Assembly (NCBI RefSeq): GCF_003568665.1
Contig: NZ_QXMH01000001.1
Location: 868,001-932,000, forward strand
Length of the DNA stretch: 64,000 bases
DNA from: Chitinophaga alhagiae
GTDB taxonomy: Bacteria > Bacteroidota > Bacteroidia > Chitinophagales > Chitinophagaceae
Direction: 5' to 3'
Shown here piece after piece: positions 17,912-28,002 of the stretch (within the stretch, counting starts at the first letter, position 1; the number at the start of each line of letters is the position of its first letter). Below the pieces are notes generated by a model. That model searched no databases. It saw only the letters and a program-made list of their open reading frames with translations, and was not told where the DNA came from. The position numbers and the translations under genes were made by a program.

Positions 17912-18613
17912 TTAAAGCGAGAGCTTTACGATGGGTGAAAAAATCATGTCTTCCACACCCGCCACCTTCAGCCCGATGCGCGCAAACACGTAAGATTGCG
18001 CCGGCACCAGCTCTGGTACGGTTACCGTCATGGATACATTGTTCATGTCCGTTATATTGCCGCCGCTGATAGATGCGGAAGCAATGCTGTAATTAGCGCC
18101 ATTGCCAGACACAAAAGCCGTTTTGTTGATGTACAGGTTTACCCTCTCAACATTGCGCGCACCGGCATCTGTAATGATCTTTTCTATTTTGAAAGTACCG
18201 GTAACCTTGCCTGCCGCCGCACTGAACTGGTGGTCCCTGATCATATAAAAAGGCATTACCTCCAGGTCCAGCTCCTTGTTGCCGCTCATGTTCACCACCA
18301 CGGTGTCTGGCGCGCCGGCGCCGTTCTTCTTCCAGAGGAAAGGGCCCTGGTTGTCAGGGATGATGAGCTTGTATTCCCCGTCAAAAAGCAGTACGGAGAA
18401 AGTACCTTCCTGTGTGAAGGTGGTATTGCTTACCGGCCCCACCTTGCCAAAACCGTACTGGTACAACTGAAAAGGCACCTGGTTAAATTCCAGCTGAATG
18501 GGCTCTCCCTGGTATACCACCCGGCCGGTCAGTTTGGACGCCGGCGGGTCATAGTTATCTTTCTTGCAGGCAAACAGCGTAACGGCACCTAGTAATATTG
18601 CGAGTTTTTTCAT
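17912..18613 (-). CDS. DUF3823 surface lipoprotein
   Basis: A 233-aa lipoprotein (lipobox LFAC, Cys16) of the DUF3823 family, which is found next to SusD in Bacteroidota glycan loci and probably acts as a surface glycan-binding protein. The N-terminal part, LTGRVVYQGEPIQLE followed by QLYQYGFGKVGP, is a carboxypeptidase-regulatory-like beta sandwich. The C-terminal part (about 125-233) is a second sandwich. The gene follows susD by 18 bp and is clearly cotranscribed with it. The binding role is family inference. Confidence 0.85.
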   Translation of the reverse strand: MKKLAILLGAVTLFACKKDNYDPPASKLTGRVVYQGEPIQLEFNQVPFQLYQYGFGKVGPVSNTTFTQEGTFSVLLFDGEYKLIIPDNQGPFLWKKNGAGAPDTVVVNMSGNKELDLEVMPFYMIRDHQFSAAAGKVTGTFKIEKIITDAGARNVERVNLYINKTAFVSGNGANYSIASASISGGNITDMNNVSMTVTVPELVPAQSYVFARIGLKVAGVEDMIFSPIVKLSL

Positions 18614-18631
18614 GATGTCATTTTTTTACGG

Positions 18632-20539
18632 TTAGTCCTGGTTGGGTTGTTTCACAATTTTGGGGTTGTTGGAACGGATGTCGTTGTTGATGAACGAATA
18701 ATAGTTCCCGAACAGGAAGCGGTTGGTACCTGTTACCAGGGAAGATTTCAGCACCTTGTACGTCCATTTGCCGTGGTTGACGCTGCCAGGGTTATGTACC
18801 TTGTACGGCCACAGCGCCCAGGGTTGGGTGTTCCGTTTTGTTGCCGCGCCTATGTCAGACAGGAGGTCTGCCTCCGTAAGCGGCACGCCGTCCCAGATGG
18901 TGTGGGCCCTTCTCCAGCGTTTGTTGTCAAATAATACATGCCCTTCAAAAGACAGCTCTGCCCGGCGTTCATGTACAATACGGTCAAACGTGATGTCTCC
19001 GGCCGCCAGGGGGATCACCAGTCCGGCGCGCTTGCGCACTTCGTTCATATACCCCACGGCCACACCGGCCTGCCCCAGTTCATAAGCCGCTTCTGCCGCG
19101 TTCAGCAATACTTCCGCATAACGGTACCGTATAAACGGCACTTCGCTGCCGGTACCCCTGGAGCCGGAGCCCGCAGCAGGATCGAGATACTTGCGGAGGT
19201 AAAAGCCTGACTGGGCGGTGTGCTCCTTGCCGGTGATAGGGCCGTCAAAGCCTACTATCTGCACGGGTGTGGTTGTACCGGGCAGGGGTTTCAACTGGCC
19301 GCGGTCGTCTCCTGTAATGATGCCGCCGTCTCCCAGTATGTAACCGGCCCAGATATCTACCGGCCGGCCTTTGAACATGGAGCCGGGCAATATCACGGTG
19401 CCGCCGAGGCGGGCATCCCTGTCTGCAAAAATATCCAGCTGGTTATCGTAATAGACAGGATTGCCATTGCCGTCTTTTACCGGCAGGGGCGCAAAGGTGT
19501 TGTCCAGCTTTTCGAAACTCTGTACCAGGTTGAGCGAGGGGTTGATGCGGCCGCCTTCCTCTTCTTCCGCGCCGAAGCGGGGCTGGTTCCACTGGGTGAA
19601 ACCATGCACCTTGCCGCTTTTCAGTTTGAAGTCTTCAATAAAGATGGATTCAGGGTTATTGCCCTTGTCATAAAAAATAGCTGCAAAATTCTCTTGCAGG
19701 TCGGATTTGTAGTTATACAAGGCATAAGCCCCGGCGGAGCCGCCGATGATCTCCTGCGCAAGTGTGAGGGCTTTGGTATAATATTCATTGGCCTTTGCCG
19801 CAGGTATGCCCACTTCACCGCCCGGCAGGCTTACCTGCGGGGTGTTCACGCCGTATTTGGCAATAGAGCCGGCATACAGCGCCGCACGGGTGGCCATGGC
19901 CAGCGCTGCTCCCCTTGAGGCGCGCGATTTTACGGACGCATCCGCGGGCAGGTCCATCTTGATGGCTTCCGCCTCGCTGATCACGAAGTCGTACATTTCA
20001 GCCTCCTTTGCGCGCGGATGCTGCAGGTAGGTAGGGTCTCCCTTGTAATCGTACTGCATGGATTCCAGTACCAGCGGTACACCACCCATCCGCTTCGTCA
20101 GCTCAAAATAGAAATTGGCGCGCAGGAAACGGCCTTCCGCCAGGAAACGTTTTTTGTCGTCGGCAGACAGCTTTTCAGCCGCCTCGCAGCGCTCCAGGAA
20201 AAGGTTCATTTCGCGGATGTAGGCATAGTCCCAGTTGCTCCAGCTGCCATAACCCCAGCCGGTGCGCCGCACAATATCCAGGTCCCCGCCGTTCTGGGAG
20301 GGAAAACTTTCGCTGAAATCGGCCATGGACTGCCAGCTTTTCACCGTTGAAATGTCCAGCTGCCGGCTGTACAGGTTGGCCAGGATGGAAAGCGCCTGCG
20401 CCGGGTCTGACAGCGCCTGTTCATTCGTAAAAATGTTGGTGGGCTGAACATCCAGGAACTCGCTTTCCTTTTTGCAACTGCCCGCCCCTATGATGATAGC
20501 GGCCAGTAATGCGGTATATAGTATGTTCTTTGTGTGCAT
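18632..20539 (-). CDS. SusD/RagB outer-membrane lipoprotein (locus 1)
   Basis: A 635-aa SusD-family lipoprotein (GAGSC lipobox, Cys22) that caps the SusC channel and binds the oligosaccharide at the cell surface. The N-terminal FLDVQPTNIFTNEQAL and TPR-like helices such as RASRGAALAMATRAALYAG are typical. The C-terminal half has FIRYRYAEVLLNAAEAAYELG and HERRAELSFEGHVLFDNKRW, both SusD hallmarks. It lies 15 bp after its SusC partner. Confidence 0.95.
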   Translation of the reverse strand: MHTKNILYTALLAAIIIGAGSCKKESEFLDVQPTNIFTNEQALSDPAQALSILANLYSRQLDISTVKSWQSMADFSESFPSQNGGDLDIVRRTGWGYGSWSNWDYAYIREMNLFLERCEAAEKLSADDKKRFLAEGRFLRANFYFELTKRMGGVPLVLESMQYDYKGDPTYLQHPRAKEAEMYDFVISEAEAIKMDLPADASVKSRASRGAALAMATRAALYAGSIAKYGVNTPQVSLPGGEVGIPAAKANEYYTKALTLAQEIIGGSAGAYALYNYKSDLQENFAAIFYDKGNNPESIFIEDFKLKSGKVHGFTQWNQPRFGAEEEEGGRINPSLNLVQSFEKLDNTFAPLPVKDGNGNPVYYDNQLDIFADRDARLGGTVILPGSMFKGRPVDIWAGYILGDGGIITGDDRGQLKPLPGTTTPVQIVGFDGPITGKEHTAQSGFYLRKYLDPAAGSGSRGTGSEVPFIRYRYAEVLLNAAEAAYELGQAGVAVGYMNEVRKRAGLVIPLAAGDITFDRIVHERRAELSFEGHVLFDNKRWRRAHTIWDGVPLTEADLLSDIGAATKRNTQPWALWPYKVHNPGSVNHGKWTYKVLKSSLVTGTNRFLFGNYYSFINNDIRSNNPKIVKQPNQD

Positions 20540-20554
20540 AATAGTAAGATTGAA

Positions 20555-23500
20555 TTAAAAGGACAGGTTAACGCCTACGTTGAATACCTTGCTCTGCGGG
20601 TATTGCAGCCCGTTCGTTTCCGTTATTTCCGCATCCGTGTCGTACTGCTGCATATTGTCCAGCGAAAAGAGGTTGAACGTGTTGACATAAAAACGGGCGC
20701 GTTGTATTTTGGCCCTGTTCACCAGTGATGCGGGCAGCGTATACCCTATTTCTATGGTACGGGCCCGGAAATAGCTCACATCATGCCCCCAGAAGGTAGA
20801 CCAGCGGTTGTTGCTATGCCCGTTGTCGTTGTAGCGCAGGGCCGGGTATTTGCCGGGTACCCAGGCGCTGTTGCGGTCATACGGGTCTGTTCTGTGCCAG
20901 CGGTCTGTAAATATCTTGTTGAGATTGCCGTCGTTAATGAAAGGCACTTTCATTTCCCATTCCTGGAACCAGGTGAAGTGGGAAGCGCCGGAGAAATCTG
21001 CCGTGAGGTCAAAGTTCTTCCAGGTAGCGCCGATCTGCAGGCCAAAGTTCATGTTGGGCGTACGCCAGGTGGCCCAGCCAATAGGGCGCCGGTCGTTATC
21101 CGTAATTCTGCCGTCACCGTCTACGTCTTTGTAGATAAGATCTCCGGGGAGCAATGTTCTGTTGCCTTCACCGTCAATGTTAACAGGATAGTTATTGATC
21201 TCTTCCTGCGAAGTAAACTGCCCAATGGCTTCCCATCCCCATTCAAAACCCTGCACGCGCCCCTCATTGGAAGCGAAATAACGGTCTACCGAGTTGAAGA
21301 AAACAGGGTTATAAGACTGCAGGAACTTGCCGCGGGAATAAGACACGTTACCGCCGATGTTCAGTTTCACCTCACCCAGGTCTGCACGGTAGTTCAATGA
21401 GAACTCCTGCCCGTAGCGCGCATCACTGTTGATGTTCTCATCCGGCAGGTCGTACCCCAGCTCGGAAGGCATCAGCACATCTGACTTGCGGCCGCGCAGC
21501 CCCGTTCTTTTCCGGTAGAAATAATCGTAGGAGCCGCTGAGCTTGCCGCCAAAGAGGCTGAAATCAAAACCTAAGTCAAAAATGGAGCTTTCCAGCCAGG
21601 AAATGTTGGTAATGGGAATGCCCCGGTCACGCGAGCCCAGCACTACCTTGCCATCCAGGATGGCCATGCCTACGTTGTAGCCATAACCTTCCAGGTAGGC
21701 AAATTCACCCAGGCCCAGCGCGGTCCCGTCATCTCCCAGTAAACCGTAAGATGCGCGGAGCTTGAGGTCTGTCAGCACCTTATTGTTCCCCAGCAGGTTT
21801 TTCATAAAACCCTCTTCTGTAATACGCCAGCCGCCGGACACGCTGGGGAAGTAGCCCACCCTTTTACCGGGGGCAAACAGATAGGACGCATCGCGGCGCA
21901 TAATGCCTTCGAGGAAATATTTGTTGCCGTATACATAGTTCAGGCGGCCGGCAATCCCTGTTCTTGCCTGCCGGAAATCTTCATCCGTATACGTATCTGC
22001 TGTATTGAAATAGATCAGCGGCAGGTTGTTGGAGATGGGCACGGCATGTATCCAGTTCCGCAGCCGCTGGTTCTTGATGCGTTCTGATACGATCATGGCG
22101 GAAACAGTATGCTTGCCAAAGGTCTTGTTGTAGGCAAGGCTGATCTGCGAGCTGATGTTGATCACCTTCTCCTGGTTACGCTCCCGCCAGGGGTTGGTAC
22201 TGCCGCCGGTGCGGGTGTATGTGTCGTCAGCGGGATTGTAGGTATATGTATCGTATGTGTATTCATGGTTGTTCAGCACATTGTCCGCAATGTAATAGGA
22301 GTAAAGGCCGGAGAGCTTCAGGCCGTCAATGCCGGGTATTTCCCATTCCGCATCCAGGTTCATCTGCAACTGCCGCCATTCGCTTTTGAACTTGCCGGCG
22401 TACTGGGTATTGAGGTACCCCCAGTTGGTTTCGTTGTGCTTGATGTCGTTGAGATATTGCGGGTTGTCATTGGCGTAAGGTCTTTCCATAGGCGTGTTGC
22501 GCAGAATGGCGAAACGCGCCTGCCAGTAATCGTCCCCGCCCGGTACGCCGGGGTTATCTCGCGTTTCAATGCGGCCATTGATGGAACTGCCTACCTTCAG
22601 GCCGTTGGCCACCCTGGCCGTGATGTTTGACTGGATGTTGGTCCTGCTGAACTTGTACTCGCGGCCCAGTACAGAGTTCTGGAAAGTGTTGGTGGCGGAT
22701 ACATAATAGGTCACTTTGTCCGTGCCGCCGGTAAAGTTGAGGTTATATACATTGAGCGGGGTGTTGTCTTTCACGATGAAGTCCCGCCAGTTAAAGCTCT
22801 TGTAGCCGTATTCCGTTCCCGCCTTGTACCGCTCCAGCTCTTCAGGCGTGATATTGGTGGTGATGGGGTTAGCGCCTACGGCGAGCGTACGGTTCATTTC
22901 CGCTTCTGCTTTCAGGCTCATGTATTGGTAGGAATTGTCCAGCACGTCAATGAACCGCGTCCAGCTCTGCATGCCCAGGCTCACGTCAAGATTGATGGAG
23001 CTGCGGCTGCCCAGCCTGCCTCTTTTGGTTTGCACCACCACTACCCCGTTTGCCGCGCGCACGCCGTAAATGGCCGCGGCCGCATCTTTGAGGAAAGAAA
23101 TGCTTTCAATGTCTTGCGCGGCAATATTGTTGAACTGCCCGGCATCCTGCTGCACCCCGTCTATGACATACAGGGGCGCGCCCATATTCCGGATCTCGAT
23201 GTTGGCAGAAGCGCCCGGCCGCCCGTCTGGCATGCGGAAAGATACGCCCGGCACCTTGCCGGCCAGTGTGGTGCTGGTGGTTGCGCCACCCCGCACGTTG
23301 CCGATATCTTCCGCGGATACTACGGAAATGGCGTTGGTGAGCGATTGTTTTTTGGTAGAGCCGTAGCCCACTATTACAACGTCTGTAAGGTCAGTGGCGG
23401 AAGACTGCAATACCACGTTCAGGCTGCTGCGGCCCTCTACGGCCAGCTCCTGGTTCTTGAAGCCTACCATGGTAAATACCAGTATGCCGCTGGGTTTTAC

Positions 23501-23746
23501 AGAAATGGTATAAGTGCCGTCCGTGGCAGACAGCGTACCGTTCCGAGTGCCTTTTTCATAAATGGTCACGTTGGGCAACACTGCGCCCGTACTGTCTTTT
23601 ACAACACCTGCTACTTTTACGGCTGTTTGTGACATGGCGGGGCTGAGAAACGAGGTACATGCCAGCAACAACAGCAGCCATGTTTTACCGGCTCCTCCGC
23701 CGGAACGGCATGTTATAAAATGGAATGCGTGTTTAATTTCTTTCAT
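20555..23746 (-). CDS. SusC/RagA TonB-dependent transporter (locus 1)
   Basis: A 1063-aa outer-membrane importer powered by TonB. It has a signal peptide (about 20-40), a carboxypeptidase-regulatory-like domain (43-115), a DVVIVGYGS TonB-box-like segment (122-129), a plug (about 135-242, with PLYVIDGVQQ and ESISFLKDAAAAIYGVRAANGVVVV), then a 22-strand barrel ending in NVGVNLSF with a terminal Phe. It is the first gene of the locus 1 operon, divergent from the sensor kinase gene. Confidence 0.95.
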   Translation of the reverse strand: MKEIKHAFHFITCRSGGGAGKTWLLLLLACTSFLSPAMSQTAVKVAGVVKDSTGAVLPNVTIYEKGTRNGTLSATDGTYTISVKPSGILVFTMVGFKNQELAVEGRSSLNVVLQSSATDLTDVVIVGYGSTKKQSLTNAISVVSAEDIGNVRGGATTSTTLAGKVPGVSFRMPDGRPGASANIEIRNMGAPLYVIDGVQQDAGQFNNIAAQDIESISFLKDAAAAIYGVRAANGVVVVQTKRGRLGSRSSINLDVSLGMQSWTRFIDVLDNSYQYMSLKAEAEMNRTLAVGANPITTNITPEELERYKAGTEYGYKSFNWRDFIVKDNTPLNVYNLNFTGGTDKVTYYVSATNTFQNSVLGREYKFSRTNIQSNITARVANGLKVGSSINGRIETRDNPGVPGGDDYWQARFAILRNTPMERPYANDNPQYLNDIKHNETNWGYLNTQYAGKFKSEWRQLQMNLDAEWEIPGIDGLKLSGLYSYYIADNVLNNHEYTYDTYTYNPADDTYTRTGGSTNPWRERNQEKVINISSQISLAYNKTFGKHTVSAMIVSERIKNQRLRNWIHAVPISNNLPLIYFNTADTYTDEDFRQARTGIAGRLNYVYGNKYFLEGIMRRDASYLFAPGKRVGYFPSVSGGWRITEEGFMKNLLGNNKVLTDLKLRASYGLLGDDGTALGLGEFAYLEGYGYNVGMAILDGKVVLGSRDRGIPITNISWLESSIFDLGFDFSLFGGKLSGSYDYFYRKRTGLRGRKSDVLMPSELGYDLPDENINSDARYGQEFSLNYRADLGEVKLNIGGNVSYSRGKFLQSYNPVFFNSVDRYFASNEGRVQGFEWGWEAIGQFTSQEEINNYPVNIDGEGNRTLLPGDLIYKDVDGDGRITDNDRRPIGWATWRTPNMNFGLQIGATWKNFDLTADFSGASHFTWFQEWEMKVPFINDGNLNKIFTDRWHRTDPYDRNSAWVPGKYPALRYNDNGHSNNRWSTFWGHDVSYFRARTIEIGYTLPASLVNRAKIQRARFYVNTFNLFSLDNMQQYDTDAEITETNGLQYPQSKVFNVGVNLSF

Positions 23747-24070
23747 AATGTGAAATTGATTTTGGTGATGTGGAAGACATGGTATTCCCTTCAGGCCGTT
23801 TTCACTGTTTGAACGCCAGTCAATTGTTCGGGAAATAATCAGCGGAATTGAATACTGCGCACACGCCGGGTCTTCATGGCATCAATTCCATCAACGTGGG
23901 TATCTTCTTTTGTTTCTCTGAAGCATTGCTGTGCTAACCGGTTAATCAACTTTTGAATGCGGGTCAAAGAAAGAACAATCTTTTTAGAAGCATTAGTCGT
24001 TTCATTTCATTCTTTCGTTAAAATGTAACAATTTCGAATTGGCATGAACATTCTGTCTTTATAATTATAT
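23747..24070. other. Divergent intergenic region, susC / sensor kinase
   Basis: These 324 bp separate the susC operon from the kinase/regulator pair and should hold both promoters and the response-regulator binding site. I see no ORF. A perfect TATATTTG (TAnnTTTG class) is at 24066-24073 on the plus strand. No convincing palindrome stands out. Confidence 0.6.
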
Positions 24071-24073
24071 TTG
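24066..24073 (+). promoter_or_regulatory. TATATTTG minus-7-like element
   Basis: An exact match to the Bacteroidota minus-7 consensus TAnnTTTG. A TTG at 24039-24041 is the nearest minus-33 candidate, but the spacing (24 nt) is longer than usual. The element overlaps the first possible start codon (TTG, 24071) of the kinase gene. If it is real, translation must begin further in. Confidence 0.45.
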
Positions 24074-27000
24074 GACAAAGCGCGTAAACATCTCCCATTG
24101 AAGTATAAATTCCACATCCTGCTATTGCTCTTCGTGCTTTCCGTCGGCGTGGGAACGGCACAGCAGTATTATTTCAGGCACTACCAGGTAGAAGACGGCT
24201 TGTCTCACAACACGGTATTTTCGGTTATGCAAGACCGGCAGGGGTTTGTATGGATGGGTACCAAAGACGGCCTGAACCGGTTTGACGGCAATATTTTCAA
24301 GATATTCCGGCATATCCCGGGAGACAGTACCAGCATTGGCCACAACTTTGTGTTCAACCTCTGCGAAGACCCCAACGGGCAAATATGGGTAGGCACAGGA
24401 GACGGCCTGTACCGTTATATTGCTGTTACGGAAAGTTTCAAACGCGTGGAAAGCTCCGGCCATGGCAACATAGGCGCCCTGCATTGTGATACCGCCTGGC
24501 ATGTATGGTACATCTTTAGCGGCCGCGTAATGCAGTACGATCCCCTGCGGGATACCACTATCCAATACGAGAATGCCGGTGGCCTCGGTGGCATTACAGA
24601 CATGCACCGCGGCAAAGACGGCACCCTCTGGCTGGCCAACTACCAAGGCATGGTGAGCAGCTTTCAGCAACCGGAAAAAAAGTTCGACCTGTTTGCCCAC
24701 TCTCCCCGGCCGCTGAGCCGCCACATCTGCAGGATCATGGAAACCACCGGCGGCAGCCTGCTGGTGGGCACTGCCAACCAGGGCCTGAAGCTGCTGCACA
24801 CCCGCAGCGGGCAGTATGAAGACCTGCTCTGCTACAACCCTGATGAACTGCCGGTGTATGTGCGCGACATTCATCACTATAATGGGGACGAATACTGGAT
24901 TGCCACAGAATCAGGCATCTACATCTACAACCTGTCCACCCGGCGGCACATCAACCTGCGCAAACAATACAACAATCCCTACTCCCTGTCTGACAATGCC
25001 ATCTACTTCCTGGAAAAAGACAAGGAGGGCGGCATGTGGGCCGGCACCTACTTTGGCGGCGTAAACTATTACCCCCGGCAGTATACCTATTTTGAAAAGC
25101 ACTTCCCTGACAACAGCAGTAACTCCATCAGCGGCAATGCAGTCCGGGAAATATGCGAAGACATGTACGGCAACATCTGGATAGGCACGGAAGACAACGG
25201 CATCAATAAACTGGACCCCGCCACCGGCAAGATCACCCAATATACTCCCAGCCAGAAAAACAAGAGCATTTCACACACCAACATACACGGGCTGTACGCA
25301 GAAGGTAATAACCTGTGGATAGGCACGCTGGACAATGGTATGGACCAGATGAACATCCCCACCGGCAAAGTAATACGCCACTACTCCGCGAGCCCGGAAA
25401 CCTTCCGCAACAACTTCATTCTCACTTTTCACAAAACCGCCAACGGGCAGCTGCTGGTGGGCACCGGCTCCGAACTGGCGCGTTATGACACAGCACGCGC
25501 CAATTTTGTAAAGGTAGATGAAGTACCATACAGCAACATCCGGTCCATTGCCGAAGATGAAGAAGGCACCATTTGGGTAGGTACCGCGGACCAGGGGATA
25601 TTCTATTACAATACCCGTACCGGCCGGAAGGGCAGTTACCAGCACAACGACAAAGACCCCTGCAGCATTAACAGCAATACCATCAACACCCTGATGGTAG
25701 ACAGCCGGCAAAACATCTGGGCGGGCAGTGAAGGCGCCGGCCTCAGCATGCTTAACAGGCAGACCAATTGTTTTACCCACTACGGTACGCAACATGGCCT
25801 GCCCAGCGGCTATGTATTCAAAATACTGCAGGACAACAGCAACCGCATGTGGATCACTACCTCCCGCGGGCTGGCCTGCCTAACACCCGCTACAGGAGAA
25901 ATGCAGGTGTATACCAGCATCAACGGCCTGCTGAACGACCAGTTCAACTACAACTCCGGCTACAAAGACAAAAAAGGGAAAATGTACTTCGGCAGCGTAA
26001 AAGGCATGATCAGCTTCTACCCCGACCGTTTTACGAAAGACACCTTTACGGCCCCCATCTACATCACCGGCTTTCATTTAAAAGACGGAGAAACCAGCCT
26101 GAACCATAAAAAGGCCATCCTCTTCACCAGGAAGATAACGCTCCCGTATTACCAGTCTTCTTTCAACATAGACTTTTCCGCCCTCAGCTTCACCGCGCCG
26201 GACATGATCTCCTACGCCTATAAAATGGAAGGGCTAGACAGGGAATGGACTTACCTGAAAACCAACAGGCTGGCCTATTTCACAGACCTGAAACCAGGGC
26301 AGTACACTTTCAGGGTCACCACTACCGACAACAACGGAAGGCTGGCGCCGCAGCATGCCGCGCTGGAAATAGTGATAGAGCCGCCTTTCTGGGCTACTTC
26401 CTGGGCCTACCTCCTGTACTTCCTGGTGGGCGTTAACCTGCTCTATTATTTTATCAGCCAATACCACCACCGGCAAAACCTCAAACACAAACGAAAGCTG
26501 GAAGAGCTGCAGCATAAAAAGGAAAAGGAGCTGTACCAGGCCAAAATAGATTTTCTCACCAATGTGGCGCATGAGATCAACACACCGCTGACCCTTATCA
26601 AAGGCCCACTGGAGCAAGTGATAGAAGATCCTGAAAATATCCGCGCCAATCATCACAACCTGCTTATTATGGAGCGCAATACCAACAGGCTGGTGCAGCT
26701 CACCAATCAATTGCTGGACTTCCGGCAAACAGAATCTACCGGTTTCCGCCTTCATTTTACGCACCTTAACATTTCCGCCATTTTACAGGATACGTATGAC
26801 AACTTCAAGCTGCCCGCGCAGCAGAAAAAGCTGCATTTCCTGCTGCGGATGCCCGAAAAAGAGTTATATGCTTACGCAGATGAAGAAGGGATCAACAAAA
26901 TATTCAGCAACCTCTTCAGCAACGCGCTGAAGTATGCAGACACAACGGTGCTGGCCGTGCTGAAAGAAACGGACAACAGCAGCATGCTGCAGCTGGAAGT

Positions 27001-27217
27001 GTGTAACGATGGCCTGCTGATACCGGAAAATATGCGCGAAAAGATATTTGTGCCGTTTGTAAGGCTCAAAGAGAATGAAAAACAGAAAGGCACCGGCATA
27101 GGGCTTTCCATCAGCCGCTCGCTGGCAGACCTGCACAAGGGCAACCTTTCCGTTACACAGCAACACAACATGAACGTATTTATTTTCAGGTTTCCCGTAC
27201 TGGCGGCAACACCCTGA
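24071..27217 (+). CDS. Reg_prop sensor histidine kinase of locus 1
   Basis: A 1048-aa membrane sensor. It has a signal peptide or first helix (about 10-31), fourteen or so Reg_prop blades forming two periplasmic propellers (about 35-650), a Y_Y_Y domain (about 695-765), a transmembrane helix (about 775-797), HisKA with phosphorylated His834 (NVAHEINTPL) and HATPase with N-box N947/N951 and G2 box KGTGIGLSI (1006-1014). It probably senses the glycan imported by the neighbouring SusCD. The protein ends after the ATPase; the receiver and AraC parts are on the next gene. There is no ATG: starts are TTG at 24071 or TTG at 24098. The latter fits the signal peptide and the promoter-like element better. 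Confidence 0.9.
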   Translation: MDKARKHLPLKYKFHILLLLFVLSVGVGTAQQYYFRHYQVEDGLSHNTVFSVMQDRQGFVWMGTKDGLNRFDGNIFKIFRHIPGDSTSIGHNFVFNLCEDPNGQIWVGTGDGLYRYIAVTESFKRVESSGHGNIGALHCDTAWHVWYIFSGRVMQYDPLRDTTIQYENAGGLGGITDMHRGKDGTLWLANYQGMVSSFQQPEKKFDLFAHSPRPLSRHICRIMETTGGSLLVGTANQGLKLLHTRSGQYEDLLCYNPDELPVYVRDIHHYNGDEYWIATESGIYIYNLSTRRHINLRKQYNNPYSLSDNAIYFLEKDKEGGMWAGTYFGGVNYYPRQYTYFEKHFPDNSSNSISGNAVREICEDMYGNIWIGTEDNGINKLDPATGKITQYTPSQKNKSISHTNIHGLYAEGNNLWIGTLDNGMDQMNIPTGKVIRHYSASPETFRNNFILTFHKTANGQLLVGTGSELARYDTARANFVKVDEVPYSNIRSIAEDEEGTIWVGTADQGIFYYNTRTGRKGSYQHNDKDPCSINSNTINTLMVDSRQNIWAGSEGAGLSMLNRQTNCFTHYGTQHGLPSGYVFKILQDNSNRMWITTSRGLACLTPATGEMQVYTSINGLLNDQFNYNSGYKDKKGKMYFGSVKGMISFYPDRFTKDTFTAPIYITGFHLKDGETSLNHKKAILFTRKITLPYYQSSFNIDFSALSFTAPDMISYAYKMEGLDREWTYLKTNRLAYFTDLKPGQYTFRVTTTDNNGRLAPQHAALEIVIEPPFWATSWAYLLYFLVGVNLLYYFISQYHHRQNLKHKRKLEELQHKKEKELYQAKIDFLTNVAHEINTPLTLIKGPLEQVIEDPENIRANHHNLLIMERNTNRLVQLTNQLLDFRQTESTGFRLHFTHLNISAILQDTYDNFKLPAQQKKLHFLLRMPEKELYAYADEEGINKIFSNLFSNALKYADTTVLAVLKETDNSSMLQLEVCNDGLLIPENMREKIFVPFVRLKENEKQKGTGIGLSISRSLADLHKGNLSVTQQHNMNVFIFRFPVLAATP

Positions 27218-27243
27218 TTGATTGACCAAAATTTAACCACGCT

Positions 27244-28002
27244 ATGCAACCAACTATCTTGCTTGTAGACGACAATGAGGAAATTGTTGAATTTGTAACT
27301 TCCATCCTGCTGGCCGATTACACCATTCTTACCGCTGAAAACGGGGAGGAGGCCATTGCCGTTCTTCACTCAGAGTCGGTAGACCTGGTGATCAGCGATG
27401 TAATGATGCCCGTGATGGACGGCTTTGAGCTTTGCAAGCGTATCAAAACCACCTTCGAGATCAGCCACATCCCTGTTATACTGCTCACTGCCAAAAACAC
27501 GCTCCAGTCAAAAATAGAAGGCCTGGAAACCGGTGCAGACGCATACATTGAAAAACCTTTCTCCCCTGCGCACCTCAAAGTGCAGATGACCAACCTGCTG
27601 ATGAACCGCCACAAAATACGGCAGTACTTTGCCCAAACGCCGCTGGTACACATCAACACCATGGCCCACACACGGGAAGATGAGGCGTTCCTCGAAAACA
27701 TTCACAACTGCATACTGCGGGAAATCGAAAATACGGAGCTGGATGTGGAACATCTCTCCCGCTCCGTGAATATGAGCCGGGTGAGCCTTTACCGGAAAAT
27801 AAAAGCCATCTCAGACCTTACGCCGCATGAGCTGATCAACATTACCCGGCTGAAAAAGGCCGCGGAACTCCTCAGCACGCAACAATACAAGATTTATGAA
27901 GTGGCCATGATGGTTGGCTACAAATCGCAGACGCACTTTGGCAAAAACTTCATCAAGCAGTTCGGGATGAGCCCCAGCCAGTATATTCTTCAAAAAAAAT
28001 GA
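27244..28002 (+). CDS. Response regulator with AraC-type DNA-binding domain
   Basis: A 252-aa cytoplasmic regulator. Its receiver domain (1-125) has the acidic pair D9/D10, phospho-acceptor D52 (ISDVMMP) and K104 (YIEKPF). Its C-terminal AraC helix-turn-helix pair (about 150-250) contains LSRSVNMSRVSLYRKIK and VGYKSQTHFGKNFIKQFGMSPSQY. It starts 26 bp after the kinase gene and is surely its partner, activating the divergent susC operon. In the classical hybrid sensors of this phylum these domains are fused to the kinase; here they are split. Confidence 0.93.
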   Translation: MQPTILLVDDNEEIVEFVTSILLADYTILTAENGEEAIAVLHSESVDLVISDVMMPVMDGFELCKRIKTTFEISHIPVILLTAKNTLQSKIEGLETGADAYIEKPFSPAHLKVQMTNLLMNRHKIRQYFAQTPLVHINTMAHTREDEAFLENIHNCILREIENTELDVEHLSRSVNMSRVSLYRKIKAISDLTPHELINITRLKKAAELLSTQQYKIYEVAMMVGYKSQTHFGKNFIKQFGMSPSQYILQKK

